Below are positions 18,381 to 26,211 of a DNA stretch of 64,000 bases, piece by piece. Each line of letters starts with the position of its first letter. The first letter of the stretch is position 1. Made by a program: the position numbers and the translations under genes. The notes beneath the pieces are model-generated. The model searched no databases and was not told the DNA's origin. It was given only the letters and a program-made list of their open reading frames with translations. This DNA comes from Prauserella flavalba (GTDB lineage: Bacteria; Actinomycetota; Actinomycetes; Mycobacteriales; Pseudonocardiaceae): the NCBI RefSeq assembly GCF_003202235.1, contig NZ_MASU01000006.1, positions 62,001 through 126,000 of the forward strand. The letters are read 5' to 3'.

Positions 18381-19196
18381 GTGAGGTTGCTGCTCGTGCA
18401 CGCGCACCCGGACGACGAGAGCATCACCACCGGGGGCACCATCGCGCGCTACGCCGCGCAGGGAGCGGACGTCACCGTGGTGACGTGCACGCTCGGTGAG
18501 GAGGGTGAGATCATCCCGCCCGGTCTGGACCAGCTCGGTGCGTGGGCGGGCGATCAGCTCGGCGGCTACCGCGCGGGGGAGCTCGCCGCGGCGGGCGTCG
18601 CGCTCGGCTGGAGCCGGCACCGGTACCTGGGAGGGATCGGCCGCTGGCGTGACTCCGGCATGGCGGGCACCCCGTCGGCGGAGCACCCGCGCGCCTTCGT
18701 GCGCGGCTCCGTGGCCGAGCAGGCCGGGCAGCTGCTGGACGTGCTCGACGAGCTGCGGCCCGAGGTCGTGGTCACCTACGACTCCTTCGGCGGCTACGGC
18801 CATCCCGACCACATCCGCGCACACGAGGTCACCATGATGGCGGCGAAGCGGGCCGGATCGGTGGTGCGCGTCTTCCACACGGTGTCCTCCGCGAGCGCCA
18901 CCGCACGCGGGCTCGCGCGGTTGCGTGCCGAGGGCGCGCCCTTCCGCGTGCCCGCCGACGGCGAGCTGCCCACCGTCCCTGACGAGCGGATCACCACGGT
19001 CGTGGACATCGCGGCCCACCGCGAGCGGAAGCTCGCCGCGCTGCGGGCGCACGAGACCCAGGTCAGCGTCGGCGGCGACTGCTTCGCCCTGTCCAACGGA
19101 ATCGCTCAGCCGGTGCCGCCCGCGGAGTACTTCGTGCTCGCGCACGGGCCGGCCGACGGTGCGGAGACCGACCTGTTCGGAGGACTCGGGTCGTGA
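18381..19196 (+). CDS. mshB: MshB-type GlcNAc-inositol deacetylase (mycothiol pathway)
   Basis: A 271-residue LmbE-family zinc deacetylase. The first metal motif is HAHPDDE (His9, Asp12), and the second is YDSFGGYGHPDHIRAHE with the HPDH pair. The central segment HRYLGGIGRWRDSGMAGTPS is characteristic of MshB rather than of the thiol-conjugate amidase Mca, where the loop differs. MshB deacetylates GlcNAc-Ins to GlcN-Ins in mycothiol synthesis, in the cytoplasm. Start GTG at 18381. The stop overlaps the next gene (GTGA). It lies downstream of typA and lpqW, as remembered from mycobacteria, here separated from them by the peptide importer. Confidence 0.85.
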   Translation: MRLLLVHAHPDDESITTGGTIARYAAQGADVTVVTCTLGEEGEIIPPGLDQLGAWAGDQLGGYRAGELAAAGVALGWSRHRYLGGIGRWRDSGMAGTPSAEHPRAFVRGSVAEQAGQLLDVLDELRPEVVVTYDSFGGYGHPDHIRAHEVTMMAAKRAGSVVRVFHTVSSASATARGLARLRAEGAPFRVPADGELPTVPDERITTVVDIAAHRERKLAALRAHETQVSVGGDCFALSNGIAQPVPPAEYFVLAHGPADGAETDLFGGLGS

Positions 19197-19603
19197 CCGG
19201 GTCCGTGCGGCCCGCCGACCGGGTCCTGCTCGTCGTGCTGGCGATCGACGCCGCCCTGCTCGCGCTGCTGGAGATGTTCTTCCTCCCGCTGCGGCTCGAC
19301 GGCCTGATCCTGCCGAGGGCGGGTGACGTGCCGTTGCCGCTGAGCGTGCTCGCGGCACTGGTCACGACGCCGCTGCTGGTGTCGGCCGCCGCGCGGCTGG
19401 GAAACCGCAGGTTCGGGATCGTCCCGCTGGCGGTCTGGATCCTGACGCTGCTCCTGGTGGGCGTGCAGGGTCCCGGCGGAGACGTGATCCTGACGCTCGA
19501 CTGGCGGGCGCTGCTGCTGCTCGCCGCGGGCGCGTTGCCCGGTGCGCTGGCGGTCGGCGGCTCACTGGCGAGGCCGCGAACCGACGCGAGGAAAGGGAGC
19601 TGA
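19193..19603 (+). CDS. Small integral membrane protein, unknown function
   Basis: A 136-residue protein with four predicted membrane helices: VLLVVLAIDAALLALLEMFF, the segment around LSVLAALVTTPLLVSAAA, GIVPLAVWILTLLLVG and LLLLAAGALPGALAVGG. The C-terminus is short and basic. Its GTG start overlaps the mshB stop, so it is translationally coupled to mshB, and actinobacterial mshB genes are often followed by a small membrane protein of this kind. No catalytic or binding motif is visible, and no function is assigned. Confidence 0.75.
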   Translation: MTGSVRPADRVLLVVLAIDAALLALLEMFFLPLRLDGLILPRAGDVPLPLSVLAALVTTPLLVSAAARLGNRRFGIVPLAVWILTLLLVGVQGPGGDVILTLDWRALLLLAAGALPGALAVGGSLARPRTDARKGS

Positions 19604-19605
19604 CG

Positions 19606-20391
19606 ATGGCTGAGCCCATCTCCGACAAGCAGGTCGTCGGCGTGCTGCGCCCGTTCGTCCGCGCGACCGGGCCGGTGGTGGACGCGCTGCGGGACGCCGA
19701 CCCGTTCGGATTCATCGCGGGCGAGCGGGAGCAGGCGGCGAAGGTGGAGCCGAAGCTGCGCGACAAGCTCCTCGACGTCGCGAAGTCGATGAAGGTGCCC
19801 GGCACGCGCGTGTGGGCCGCGATGAACGTCGAGCAGCGCACCAACTGGTGGATCAACCGCGTCGGCCGCGTCACCTCTCTCGTCACCGCGGTGCCGGGGC
19901 TCGGCGGTGCGCTCGCCGACCGCCTGCCGATCCAGGACACGCTCGGCGCGGCGTCGCAGGGCCTGCTGCTGTGCGCGATCGCGGGCGAGCACGGGATCAC
20001 CGGCACCGGCGACCGCGTACGGCTGCTCGCGTGGGTGCTGTTCGAGCGGGAGGTGAGCCCGGACCTCGCTGAGGGCACCGCCGCCGACCGGGCGGCGGAG
20101 GACGCCGAGACCGAGAAACTCACCGAGGAGCTCGACGAGGCGTCCCGCAAACACGGCAAGGTGACGTTCAAGGCCGTCGCCCGCACGCTCTGGCGGCTCG
20201 GCCGCTCCTTGCTCGCCGTGACCGACGAGCTGGAGAAGCGGCCGAGCGGACGCTTCTACCACCAGGCGATCGGTGTGCTTCCCGTCGTCGGCATGGTCGG
20301 CGACTACCTCGGCGAGCGCTCCGGGCTGAAGCGTGTCGCCAAGCGGGCCGGCAAGTGGTTCGCCCGAGAGGTCAGTAACGCCAGAACATGA
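19606..20391 (+). CDS. Conserved hypothetical protein
   Basis: A 261-residue protein, ATG 2 bp after the previous stop with GGGAG upstream, so it belongs to the mshB operon. It is largely helical and charged. A hydrophobic stretch near 85-125 (VTSLVTAVPGLGGALADR...GAASQGLLLCAIAGEHG) and a second near residue 225 (AIGVLPVVGMVGDYLGE) suggest membrane association. I do not recognise the family; an EcsC-like relation is possible but weak. The last 20 bases overlap the 3' end of the convergent protease gene, so the two genes share no terminator space. Confidence 0.7.
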   Translation: MAEPISDKQVVGVLRPFVRATGPVVDALRDADPFGFIAGEREQAAKVEPKLRDKLLDVAKSMKVPGTRVWAAMNVEQRTNWWINRVGRVTSLVTAVPGLGGALADRLPIQDTLGAASQGLLLCAIAGEHGITGTGDRVRLLAWVLFEREVSPDLAEGTAADRAAEDAETEKLTEELDEASRKHGKVTFKAVARTLWRLGRSLLAVTDELEKRPSGRFYHQAIGVLPVVGMVGDYLGERSGLKRVAKRAGKWFAREVSNART

Positions 20392-21163
20392 AGCCCATCT
20401 GACCGAAGTCCGACAGGACCTCGTCGCCGCCGACCGCGCCGAAGATGAAGTCGGTGAAGTCCCAGAGCACATCCGCGAAGCCGGGCAGGCCGATGATCAA
20501 CGCGAAGAGCACCAGCGGCGCCCACGGCCGCGCCTTGGCGCCGAACTCACGTGCCTGCGGCGAGAGGTACGGCTCGATCGCGCCGAAGCCGTCGAGGCCG
20601 GGCACCGGCAGGATGTTGATCACGAACGCGAGGATCTGCAACGAGGCGAGGTACGAGAGCCCCATCGCGAGTCCGATCGGCATGTCGATGAACACGACCA
20701 CGACGGTCAGCACCACGCCGATCGCGAGGTTGCTCAGCGGGCCCGCGAGCGACACCCACGAGGCCACCGACCGGTTGCGCAGCGCCCAGCGATTGATCCA
20801 CACCGCGCCGCCGGGCAGCGGGATGCCCCCGATCGCGAGGATGATCAACGGCAGCACGAGCGACATGACCGGGTCCGTGTAGCGCCGGATGTCCATCGTG
20901 AGGTAGCCCTTGTGCGCCACCTCGTGGTCGCCGCCCTTGTAGGCCACGATCGCGTGCCCGAACTCGTGCAGCGTGAGCGAGAGCGCCCAGCCGCCGAGCA
21001 CCAGAACGACGATGCCGAGGGTGCCGAGTGCGTCGCGTTCGAGCATGCCGGTCGTCGCCGTCCACGGCGCGACGAAGGCGGTGAGGACACCTCCGGCGAT
21101 GGTGGCCAGCAGGATGGCGTAGAAGAGCAGGCTTGGGCGAACCACTGATCGTTGCACGGCCAC
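20372..21163 (-). CDS. Site-2 protease family (M50) membrane protein
   Basis: A 263-residue multi-spanning protein. The zinc motif HEFGH is in SLTLHEFGHAIVAYKGGD, and the second metal ligand region NILPVPGLDGFGAIEP provides the Asp of the NPxPxxDG-type motif. That fits intramembrane metalloproteases of the M50 group, the short form without PDZ domains. Many such short forms have unknown substrates. The GTG at 21163 was chosen (a second GTG is at 21157) because upstream residues are low-complexity Arg/Thr. It is divergent from whiB2 and overlaps the previous gene tail-to-tail by 20 bp. Confidence 0.82.
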   Translation of the reverse strand: MAVQRSVVRPSLLFYAILLATIAGGVLTAFVAPWTATTGMLERDALGTLGIVVLVLGGWALSLTLHEFGHAIVAYKGGDHEVAHKGYLTMDIRRYTDPVMSLVLPLIILAIGGIPLPGGAVWINRWALRNRSVASWVSLAGPLSNLAIGVVLTVVVVFIDMPIGLAMGLSYLASLQILAFVINILPVPGLDGFGAIEPYLSPQAREFGAKARPWAPLVLFALIIGLPGFADVLWDFTDFIFGAVGGDEVLSDFGQMGFMFWRY

Positions 21164-21279
21164 AGTCTGTCCTATCCGTTGTGGGGTGCGTGTCCGGCGT
21201 TGTCGGATCCTCGTGAGCTTCTCTCGGCGTGTCCGCTTGCGCGCGGCGCCCAAAGTATCCCCCAACCTTGCTACTCGGC

Positions 21280-21308
21280 TTGACCTGGCCGCACTACACA
21301 GGTGTAAT
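21280..21308 (+). promoter_or_regulatory. Predicted whiB2 promoter
   Basis: TTGACC (21280-21285) is followed after exactly 17 bases by TGTAAT (21303-21308), a good housekeeping-type promoter. Transcription from about 21315 would leave an untranslated leader of about 120 bases before the ATG at 21436. The leader is open in the whiB2 frame but does not resemble a WhiB N-terminus. Confidence 0.5.
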
Positions 21309-21435
21309 CACATTGATGTCATTCGCCGCCGTAAGGGGGGTGGTGGATGGCAGTTACACCGCCAGCCTGGGAGTGCGTGAGAGCGAGGAGGCGGACGTGC
21401 GGTTGGACACTAGTGGAAGGGAATGGGGGCACGTC

Positions 21436-21720
21436 ATGGATTGGGGTGGGCACCCGGAGGAGGATCTGGGCGCGCTCACCGATCTGCTCGACGTGACGGA
21501 GGAGCAGGACTGGCAGGAGCGCGCGCTGTGCGCGCAGACCGACCCGGAGGCGTTCTTCCCCGAGAAGGGCGGATCGACGCGGGAGGCCAAGCGAATCTGC
21601 CAGGGCTGCGAGGTGAAGGACGACTGCCTCGAGTACGCCCTCGCTCATGACGAGCGGTTCGGCATCTGGGGCGGGCTGTCCGAACGAGAGCGGCGCAAGC
21701 TCAAGAAACGCGCTGTGTGA
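21436..21720 (+). CDS. whiB2: WhiB2/WhmD-type iron-sulfur regulator
   Basis: A 94-residue WhiB protein. The four [4Fe-4S] ligands are Cys32, Cys55, Cys58 and Cys64 (C...CQGCEVKDDC). They are followed by the GIWGG turn and the basic tail LSERERRKLKKRAV. The stretch CAQTDPEAFFPEKGGSTREA is what I remember of mycobacterial WhiB2, the homologue of Streptomyces WhiB/WhmD needed for septation. The ATG at 21436 gives the usual family length; the frame is open further upstream without recognisable sequence. The following order, with genes like Rv3259 and Rv3258c and then manB, also matches the whiB2 locus. Confidence 0.92.
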   Translation: MDWGGHPEEDLGALTDLLDVTEEQDWQERALCAQTDPEAFFPEKGGSTREAKRICQGCEVKDDCLEYALAHDERFGIWGGLSERERRKLKKRAV

Positions 21721-21862
21721 CACCGGTTTCGAGTCCGGGCCGGGCCGCGATGGCGATCGCGGGCCGGGCCTGGGCGGCCCGGTCCGGGGCACGTCGGTGC
21801 TCCGCTGTGTCTCTCGTAGGGTGAGCGCACCCGCCCGCCCGCGATTCGCCTGACACACGGAG

Positions 21863-24800
21863 ATGTCCTTGCCCCGGACGCCCACGCCGCCCCCGGTTCG
21901 AACGGCACCGGTTCTCGCGATTCTGGTGTGCCACAACGGAGAAGACTGGCTGCCGCTGACGCTGTCCGCCCTGCGGCGCAGCACGATCAGGCCGAGGCAC
22001 GTCCTCGCGGTCGACACCGGTTCCACGGACGGCACCGCCGCGCTGCTCGAGGCCGCGGCGGCGGACAGTGCCGACGGCGGCGTGGCGGGGCCGCCGGTTC
22101 TCGACGGCGTCATCACGCTGCCGGACACCACCGGATACGCCTCCGCGGTCGCGGAGGCCGTCACCCGGGCGAGTGAACGTTGGGGCGATCCCGGGCAGTG
22201 GATCTGGCTTCTCCACGACGACAGCGCCCCGGAACCCGACTGTCTGGACCTCCTCCTGCGGGCCGCGGACACGGCGCCCTCGGCGGGCGTGCTCGGCCCG
22301 CTCGCGGTGGACTGGGCCGATCCGAGGCTGATCGTGGAGGCCGGGCTCTCCACCGACGCGTCGGGGCACCGGCAGCCCGCCGTTCCGCGAGGGCTCGGCG
22401 ACGAGGAGTCGCCGGAGCAGAGCACGGAGGTCCTCGCCGTCCCCAGCGCGGGCTCGCTCATCCGGCGCACGACGTGGGAGGAGCTCGACGGCTTCGACCG
22501 CGAGATCGCCTTGCTGCGCGAGGACATCGACTTCGGCTGGCGGGTCAACGCGGCGGGCGGGCTCGTGCTGTGCGTGCCGGTCGCGCGGCTGCGGCACGTG
22601 CGCGCGGCAGGCACCGGCAGGCGGCGGGCGAGCGCGCTGCCCGGTTCGTTCGCCGGGGTCGAGGAGGCCGACCGCGTCTACGGGGTGCGGACGTTCCTCG
22701 TCAACTCCTCCACCGTCTCCTGTGTACTCGGGCTGCCCCGGCTCCTGCTGCTGTGCGTGCTGCGGGGGCTCGGTTTCGCCTTGCTGCGCAACGGAATCCG
22801 TGCGAGGGCCGAGTTCGCCGCCGCGGGTTACGTGCTCGGCGGCTCGGGTGGACTGCGGGCGGCGAGGGCGTCCCGGCGGCATGGCACGGCGCGTGGTCTG
22901 CTCACGAGCCGGTTCGCGCGGCTGCGCGGCGCGCTGCGTGGTGGCGTCGTGCATCTCGTGCGCAGGCGCGTCGAGAGCGAGGCGGCGCTCGGCAGGCTGC
23001 CGGAGACGATCGCGGACGACACCACGGCGTGGATCCCACCCGAGGTGCGCTACTCGCGTCCGGTTCCGGTGGGCCCCGACGCGTTGCCTGCCGGGGCGGC
23101 CCGCCTGCCGCGGTCGAGGGCGACGGGGCTGCGCAGGCCGGGCGAGGTGGTCGCCGTGCCCCTGCCGGAACCCGAGCCGGCCGAGCCGGAGCGGGACACC
23201 TCCGCGCGGCCCTCGCCCGGCGGCGAGGCGGCCGAGCGCGAGCTGGTGTTCGTGGAGGTGGACCGGCGGCGGATCCTCGCCGCGACACTGTTCGCGCCAC
23301 CGGTGGTGCTGCTGGTGGTGCTCACCGCGCTGGCGCTGGTGTTGAACGGCGGCAGGCTCGGGCTCGACCTCGCGGGCGGCGGTCTGCTGCCGGTCGGCGA
23401 CCTCGCGCAGACGTGGTCGACCTACCTCGACTCCTGGCACGCCGTCGCGGGCGGCACGGCCAGTGCCGCTCCGGTGGCGCTGCCGGTGCTCGGCCTGCTG
23501 GGTGCTCCGTTCGCGCCGCTCGGCGGACCCGCCGCGCTGGTGTCGCTGCTGCTGATCGCCGACATCCCGCTCGCGGCGCTCGTCGCCTACGCGGCGACCC
23601 GGCGGCTGCGCGTGGACCGCTGGGTGCGGGCCGGTGCCGCTGCGGCGTACGCGCTGCTGCCCGCCGCCACCGCCTCTGTCGCGCAGGGCCGGATCGACGT
23701 CGTGGTGGTGCACATCCTGCTGCCCGCGCTGATCGCCGGCGTCGGCGCGGTGCTCACCCGCGCCGACGCGAGGTGGCTCAGCACGAGTGTGCTGAGCGCG
23801 CTGACGCTGGCCGTGGTGGGGGCGTTCTCGCCGCTCGCGCACGGCCTCGCGCTCGTGGCGCTCGTGCTCGGCTTCGTGGTGCTGCCCCCGCCGGGCGACC
23901 GGCCCGCCCGAGGCGTGCCCGCGGTGGCGATCGTCGTGCTGTTGCCGCTCGTGCTCCTGCTGCCGTGGCTGTCGACGCTGCTGACCCACCCGTCGCTGCT
24001 GCTGCACGGCCTCGGCGCCCCCGCCGCCTCCACGGTGGGCGCCGACCTCGCCGGGCTCGATCCCGGCGGGCCCGGCGGCTTCCCACTCGGGCTCGTCGTC
24101 GTGGTCGCCGCGCTCGCCGCCGCGGTCGCGCGGCCGACGGCGAGGGTCGTGCCGGGGCTCGCGGTGCTCGTGCTCGGTGTCGGAGGCACCGCGGTGACGC
24201 AGCTGGTGGAGCTCGCGCCGCCGAGGGGCGGCGAACCCGCCCCCGCGTTCGCGGGTGTGCCGCTGCTCGTCACGGGCGCGGGCCTGTTGCTCGTGGTGCT
24301 CGGCACGTGTGCCGCCGGGCTCGGCACGGCGCCGAGGGCGCTCGCGAGGGCGGGCGCGCTCGGCGGGGTCGCGGTGCTGCTCACGCTCGCGGCTGGTGGG
24401 GTCGCGACCGGGCGCGAGGGCTCCGTTCGCGCCTGGGGCGGCTGGACGCTCGCCTCGTCGTTGACACAGGAGCTCGCCGGCACCGGGCGCGGGGTGCTCG
24501 TGCTCGCCGGTCCCGGCGAGCCGGTGCGGCAGTCGGGCGGCCGGCTGCCCGCCTACGGCGACGACGCGCTCGTGCCCGTCGCCGGTGCGCCGGAGCGGCT
24601 CGACGCGTGGCAGCGCGAGCTGCTCGGCGGTTCGCGCGAGGCCGTCACCTCGGCCGCGGCCGCGGGCGTGCTGTTCCTCGTGCTGCCACCCGGCGAGGAG
24701 GGCGCCCGGCTGCGGCAGGCCGCCTCGGACCTCCTGCACGACGCGCCGAGTACCAGCGACGGCCGCGTGGTGCTCCGGCTGACGCCCGCGTCCGGCCAGG

Positions 24801-25213
24801 TCACGCTGGTCTCGCCGGAGCAGGCGCGGCGCGCCGTCAGCGGTGAGCCGCCGAGCGGAGAGCTGATGACCGGCTCGTCGGTGGCCGAGGTCGAGGCGCG
24901 GTTGCCGGACGTGCGCGTGCGGGTCTCCGACGGTCCCGACGGCCGCCTGCTGGTGCTCGCCGCCGAGCAGGAGGCCGGCTGGCGCGCGACCGTGAACGGC
25001 GAGCCGGTGCCGATCGTGCCCGCGTGGGGTCACCAGGTCGCGGTGTCGGTGCCGCCGAGGCAGTCCGAGGTCACCGTCGAGTACTCGCCCGCGCTGCACA
25101 ACGTGCTGCTGCTGGTGCAGGTGGCGGCCCTGCTGTTCACGGTGCTCACCGCGATCCCGGGCCGCCGCGAGCCTCACTCGCCGTCGATGATGTCCGGCTC
25201 CACGCCGAGGTAG
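21863..25213 (+). CDS. Giant membrane glycosyltransferase, family 2
   Basis: A 1116-residue protein. Residues 14-290 are a GT-A catalytic domain: LAILVCHNGEDWLPLTLSAL, VDTGSTDGTAALLEA, the metal-binding LHDDSAPEPDCL, and REDIDFGWRVNAAGG near the acceptor site. About 110 Arg-rich residues and a Pro/Glu-rich linker follow. A membrane region of roughly ten helices spans 460-870. The C-terminal extracytoplasmic domain is beta-rich (AEEQEAGWRATVNGEPVPI-like: AAEQEAGWRATVNGEPVPIV), and a last helix is near 1080. It probably makes or transfers a glycan at the membrane, perhaps with a polyprenyl carrier. The acceptor is unknown. The 3' end overlaps the convergent zincin gene by 40 bp. Confidence 0.8.
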   Translation: MSLPRTPTPPPVRTAPVLAILVCHNGEDWLPLTLSALRRSTIRPRHVLAVDTGSTDGTAALLEAAAADSADGGVAGPPVLDGVITLPDTTGYASAVAEAVTRASERWGDPGQWIWLLHDDSAPEPDCLDLLLRAADTAPSAGVLGPLAVDWADPRLIVEAGLSTDASGHRQPAVPRGLGDEESPEQSTEVLAVPSAGSLIRRTTWEELDGFDREIALLREDIDFGWRVNAAGGLVLCVPVARLRHVRAAGTGRRRASALPGSFAGVEEADRVYGVRTFLVNSSTVSCVLGLPRLLLLCVLRGLGFALLRNGIRARAEFAAAGYVLGGSGGLRAARASRRHGTARGLLTSRFARLRGALRGGVVHLVRRRVESEAALGRLPETIADDTTAWIPPEVRYSRPVPVGPDALPAGAARLPRSRATGLRRPGEVVAVPLPEPEPAEPERDTSARPSPGGEAAERELVFVEVDRRRILAATLFAPPVVLLVVLTALALVLNGGRLGLDLAGGGLLPVGDLAQTWSTYLDSWHAVAGGTASAAPVALPVLGLLGAPFAPLGGPAALVSLLLIADIPLAALVAYAATRRLRVDRWVRAGAAAAYALLPAATASVAQGRIDVVVVHILLPALIAGVGAVLTRADARWLSTSVLSALTLAVVGAFSPLAHGLALVALVLGFVVLPPPGDRPARGVPAVAIVVLLPLVLLLPWLSTLLTHPSLLLHGLGAPAASTVGADLAGLDPGGPGGFPLGLVVVVAALAAAVARPTARVVPGLAVLVLGVGGTAVTQLVELAPPRGGEPAPAFAGVPLLVTGAGLLLVVLGTCAAGLGTAPRALARAGALGGVAVLLTLAAGGVATGREGSVRAWGGWTLASSLTQELAGTGRGVLVLAGPGEPVRQSGGRLPAYGDDALVPVAGAPERLDAWQRELLGGSREAVTSAAAAGVLFLVLPPGEEGARLRQAASDLLHDAPSTSDGRVVLRLTPASGQVTLVSPEQARRAVSGEPPSGELMTGSSVAEVEARLPDVRVRVSDGPDGRLLVLAAEQEAGWRATVNGEPVPIVPAWGHQVAVSVPPRQSEVTVEYSPALHNVLLLVQVAALLFTVLTAIPGRREPHSPSMMSGSTPR

Positions 25214-25635
25214 CTCGCGATCTGCTCGACGAGGACGTCGTGCACGAGGTCCGCCAGCTCGGCCGGGTCCTTGGCGCGGGCCTCCAGTGGGCGCCGGTAG
25301 AGCACGATGCGCGCCCTCGTCGGCAGGCCCGCCCTGTCGACGCCCGCCGGGACGAGCCTGGACAGCGGCACCGCGCCGTCGTGGAGCACGCCCTCGGCCT
25401 GTGCCGGGGGCAGGTCCTCGCGCACCTCGGGCACGTCGTCGACGGCGACGTCGAGCCTGGTCAGCTCCGTGCGCCAGCGGGCCTCGATGGGCTCCAGCGC
25501 GTCGAGGACGAGCGCGTCGAACTTCTCGGCGCGGCTCGCCGCGGCAGGCAGCGACGCGGGGTACAGCGGACCGCGCAGCCCGCGACCGTGCCGGTCGCGG
25601 CGCAGGCGCTGCCGATGCCGGGAACTGCGTGCCAT
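25174..25635 (-). CDS. Zincin-like family protein with degenerate metal motif (Rv3259-like)
   Basis: A 153-residue protein from the ATG at 25635 (a GTG two codons upstream is an alternative). After a basic N-terminus (RSSRHRQRLRRDRHGRGLRG) it has a fold typical of the small family annotated as metallopeptidase-like: FDALVLDALEPIEARW, VAVDDVPEVRE, GLPTRARIVLYRRPLE. The C-terminal helix that should carry HExxH reads DLVHDVLVEQIASYLGV, so the Glu and second His are not in place and peptidase activity is doubtful. It lies between whiB2 and the DUF3499 gene, as in mycobacteria. The function is unknown. Confidence 0.72.
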   Translation of the reverse strand: MARSSRHRQRLRRDRHGRGLRGPLYPASLPAAASRAEKFDALVLDALEPIEARWRTELTRLDVAVDDVPEVREDLPPAQAEGVLHDGAVPLSRLVPAGVDRAGLPTRARIVLYRRPLEARAKDPAELADLVHDVLVEQIASYLGVEPDIIDGE

Positions 25636-25725
25636 TGCCACGTGGGGAAGCCTAACGCGGCCGGGTGCGGGCACACCGGTGTGTCATCGGCGAGCCAGTG
25701 CGCCGAGGGACTATCGTGATCAACC

Positions 25726-26079
25726 GTGCCGAGCGTACGGAAGTGTTCGCGGACGGGCTGCCTCGAGCCCGCAGTCGCCACGCTGACCTACGCCTACAGC
25801 GACTCCACCGCAGTGGTGGGACCTCTCGCGACGGCGTCGGAACCCCATTCGTACGACCTCTGCGAGGCCCACGCCCTGCGGCTCACCGCGCCGCGCGGGT
25901 GGGAGGTCGTCCGGCACGAGGGCGAGTTCGCCGCACCTGAGCCCTCGAGCGACGAGCTGACCGCGCTGGCCGAGGCCGTGCGCGAGGCGGGTCGCTCCGA
26001 CCCGCCGCCCGCCCCCGAGCAGCCGGAAGCGACCTCGGGCAGGCGGGGTCACCTCCGCGTGCTGCCCGGCCGCGCCTGA
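25726..26079 (+). CDS. DUF3499-type small protein (Rv3258c-like)
   Basis: A 117-residue protein starting MPSVRKCSRTGCLEPAVATL. The C-X4-C pair at residues 7 and 12 and the later CEAH near residue 46 form a possible zinc-binding site. The central sequence YAYSDSTAVVGPLAT and LTAPRGWEVVRHEG is typical of this actinobacterial family. The C-terminal third is low-complexity (Pro/Glu/Arg). It is divergent from the zincin-like gene and precedes manB, matching the remembered whiB2 to manB gene order. No biochemical role is known to me. Confidence 0.78.
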   Translation: MPSVRKCSRTGCLEPAVATLTYAYSDSTAVVGPLATASEPHSYDLCEAHALRLTAPRGWEVVRHEGEFAAPEPSSDELTALAEAVREAGRSDPPPAPEQPEATSGRRGHLRVLPGRA

Positions 26080-26087
26080 GACTCAGC

Positions 26088-26104
26088 GGCGCGTAGCGCC
26101 TTCT
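26088..26104 (+). terminator. Weak terminator-like hairpin after the DUF3499 gene
   Basis: GGCGC (26088-26092) and GCGCC (26096-26100) form a short stem with a 3-base loop, followed by TTCTT. It starts 9 bases after the stop at 26079. The stem is short, so termination would be partial at best. Confidence 0.35.
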
Positions 26105-26211
26105 TGGGGGGCGGTGGTCGGGCGAGGGCCTGGCCCCGTACTGGGTAGGCTTCCCCCGAGTACCGAGGCTTGCGGAAAGCCGACCAATCGGACGACCACC
26201 GGGGAGAGGGC

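Noticed and set aside
21701-25177. A 1158-codon open frame antisense to the large glycosyltransferase; similar long antisense frames exist opposite the AfsR-like, secA and ahcY genes.
   Set aside because: Arg/His/Gly-rich composition without motifs; typical shadow frames in 72% GC DNA, with clear conserved domains on the opposite strand.
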